A DNA stretch of 64,000 bases. It comes from Nocardioides piscis. Lineage in GTDB: Bacteria; Actinomycetota; Actinomycetes; Propionibacteriales; Nocardioidaceae. The translations under genes were made by a program, and so were the position numbers. This document shows, piece by piece, positions 62,836 to 64,000 of this stretch (positions are counted from its first letter, which is position 1; every line of letters starts with the position of its first letter). The notes beneath the pieces are model-generated. The model worked only from the letters and a program-made list of their open reading frames with translations. It ran no database searches and was not told where the DNA came from. Location of the stretch: positions 1,364,001 through 1,428,000 of the forward strand of contig NZ_CP049866.1 in NCBI RefSeq assembly GCF_011300215.1, read 5' to 3'.

Positions 62836-62913
62836 ATGACCACGACCATGCTGACCAAGCGCCGCGCAGTGGACCACTGCCGCACGCGCTCGGCGCTGTG
62901 TCGAATGTCCTGA
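62836..62913 (+). CDS. putative cysteine-attenuation leader peptide
   Basis: 25 residues: MTTTMLTKRRAVDHCRTRS followed by ALCRMS. It matches the short actinobacterial leader peptides with a TKRRxVD core and an S-x-LCR end found before sulfur-metabolism genes. Two cysteine codons would sense Cys-tRNA supply during translation. It is 142 bases before the sulfurtransferase gene. No classical terminator-antiterminator pair was identified by eye. Confidence 0.75.
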   Translation: MTTTMLTKRRAVDHCRTRSALCRMS

Positions 62914-63055
62914 CGAATCCGCCTGCTCGATCTCGGCCGACGTCCACCGTTCTACGTGGACCCCTCGTGAGCGCGGACCTTCTCGCATGCCCTGCGCTGC
63001 CCCGCCGAGCCCTTCTGCATCCACAGCTGTCCGACCAATCAAGGAGCACACCCGC

Positions 63056-63916
63056 ATGAGCCGCGAAGACTCACTCGTTTCCGTCCAGTGGGTCGAGGAC
63101 AACCTCGACACCGACGGCGTCGTCCTGATCGAGGTCGACGAAGACACCTCGGCCTACGACAAGGGCCACATCCGCAACGCGATCAAGCTCGACTGGACCA
63201 CCGACCTGCAGGACCAGGTCCGCCGCGACTTCGTCAACAAGGCGCAGTTCGAGGCCCTCCTGTCCGAGCGTGGCGTCAGCAACGACGACAAGGTCGTGCT
63301 CTACGGCGGCAACAACAACTGGTTCGCCGCCTACGCGTACTGGTACTTCAAGCTCTACGGCCACCGCGACGTGGTGCTGATGGACGGCGGGCGCAAGAAG
63401 TGGGAGCTCGACTCCCGCGAGCTCACCGACGAGCTGCCGACCCGCGCGAGGACGAGCTACACCGCGACCGAGCAGGACCACTCGATCCGCGCCTTCCGCG
63501 ACGACGCCGTGGCCGCGATCGGCGTGCAGAACCTGATCGACGTGCGCAGCCCCGACGAATACGCCGGGCGCCTCCTCGCCCCGGCCCACCTGCCGCAGGA
63601 GCAGTCGCAGCGCGCCGGCCACATCCCCACGTCGCTCAACGTGCCGTGGAGCAAGAACGCCAACGACGACGGCACCTTCAAGTCCGACGAGGACCTCAAG
63701 GCGCTGTATGCCGAGGTCGGCATCGACGAGTCCAAGGACACCATCGCCCTGTGCCGCATCGGTGAGCGCTCGTCGATCACCTGGTTCGTGCTCAAGGAGC
63801 TGCTGGGCCACGAGAACGTCAAGAACTACGACGGCTCCTGGACCGAGTACGGCTCGCTCGTGGGTGTCCCGATCGCGCTCGGCGACGAGCCCGGCTCTGC
63901 CGACGAGGCCCGCTGA
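63056..63916 (+). CDS. sseA: thiosulfate sulfurtransferase (rhodanese)
   Basis: 286 residues, two rhodanese domains. The active-site loop CRIGERSSITWFVL carries the catalytic cysteine; GAxxYDKGHIRNAIKL and DGSWTEYGSLVGVPI are also diagnostic (SAYDKGHIRNAIKLDW seen here). It transfers sulfur from thiosulfate or 3-mercaptopyruvate. ATG has AAGGAG at 10 bases. The stop overlaps the DUF1416 gene ATG by one base. Confidence 0.93.
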   Translation: MSREDSLVSVQWVEDNLDTDGVVLIEVDEDTSAYDKGHIRNAIKLDWTTDLQDQVRRDFVNKAQFEALLSERGVSNDDKVVLYGGNNNWFAAYAYWYFKLYGHRDVVLMDGGRKKWELDSRELTDELPTRARTSYTATEQDHSIRAFRDDAVAAIGVQNLIDVRSPDEYAGRLLAPAHLPQEQSQRAGHIPTSLNVPWSKNANDDGTFKSDEDLKALYAEVGIDESKDTIALCRIGERSSITWFVLKELLGHENVKNYDGSWTEYGSLVGVPIALGDEPGSADEAR

Positions 63917-64000
63917 TGTGCGGCGCGACCGAGGGCGGTCTGTCGCTCGACGGCGTCAACGTCGCCAAGGAGGCCGTGATCCAGGGCCAGGTCCTGCGTG
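63916..64000 (+). CDS. DUF1416 protein, N-terminal part
   Basis: First 28 residues only, cut by the window edge: MCGATEGGLSLDGVNVAKEA then VIQGQVLR. The MCGA start and IQGQV strand match DUF1416, a small protein nearly always encoded after the sulfurtransferase in actinobacteria. Function unknown; co-translated by a TGATG overlap. Confidence 0.8.
   Translation, partial: MCGATEGGLSLDGVNVAKEAVIQGQVLR

Noticed and set aside
1..64000. CRISPR arrays, insertion-sequence transposases, prophage genes
   Set aside because: No regularly spaced direct repeats, no transposase or integrase motifs and no phage structural genes were seen in any frame.

Overview
The window is about 70 % G+C and gene-dense. 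It reads as a chromosome segment of an actinobacterium, most likely Nocardioidaceae (Nocardioides-like); that family placement is inference. Supporting signs are mycothiol synthase (mshD) beside an orphan GlnR-type regulator, three-part FGAM synthase (purS/purQ/purL), the order purM - DUF3073 - valine dehydrogenase, GTG starts, and many apparently leaderless genes in which a TAGNNT hexamer sits 6-7 nt before the start codon.

Layout. 0-22 kb is a scattered purine region: purD (3' end), purB, purC, purS-purQ, purL and purF-purM. It is interleaved with an MFS exporter, an acyl-CoA ligase, secreted proteins, peptidases and acetyltransferases. 22-30 kb holds DUF3073, valine dehydrogenase, tRNA-Phe/Glu/Asp, a zincin, two FluC fluoride channels, a regulatory ATPase, type II NADH dehydrogenase, a thioesterase and tRNA-Lys. 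30-34 kb is accessory: a lower-GC non-coding stretch, a repeat-rich secreted protein ending in LPATG and a sortase, followed by a cold-shock gene and a 58-residue ORF. 36-46 kb is a phosphate regulon: MutT1-like hydrolase, pstSCAB, pit with a DUF47 partner, and ppk, with PHO-box-like repeats before pstS, ppk and possibly DUF47-pit. 46-50 kb has nitrobindin-fur-ygfZ-mshD and glnR. 50-63 kb is a cell-surface region: a large secreted repeat protein, then a glycan locus (FkbM methyltransferase, Wzy-, Wzz- and Wzx-like proteins, glycosyltransferases, acyltransferase, GDP-mannose-3,5-epimerase-like enzyme, methyltransferase). The window ends in a sulfur operon headed by a cysteine-containing leader peptide.

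Three points stand out. First, two families of 62-67 bp intergenic palindromes occur three times each (A: 5563, 40966, 42258; B: 19361, 49469, 59601). Two A copies lie in inverted orientation around an AbiEi/DUF559-like gene, and one B copy forms the 3' end of glnR. Second, six genes are broken by what looks like the same event, loss of one base from a short G or C run. In every case adding one base restores a whole-codon length. A systematic base-calling error explains this better than six pseudogenes. Third, several regulatory sites can be read directly: PHO boxes, overlapping divergent -10 hexamers in a 23-bp gap, and the leader peptide.
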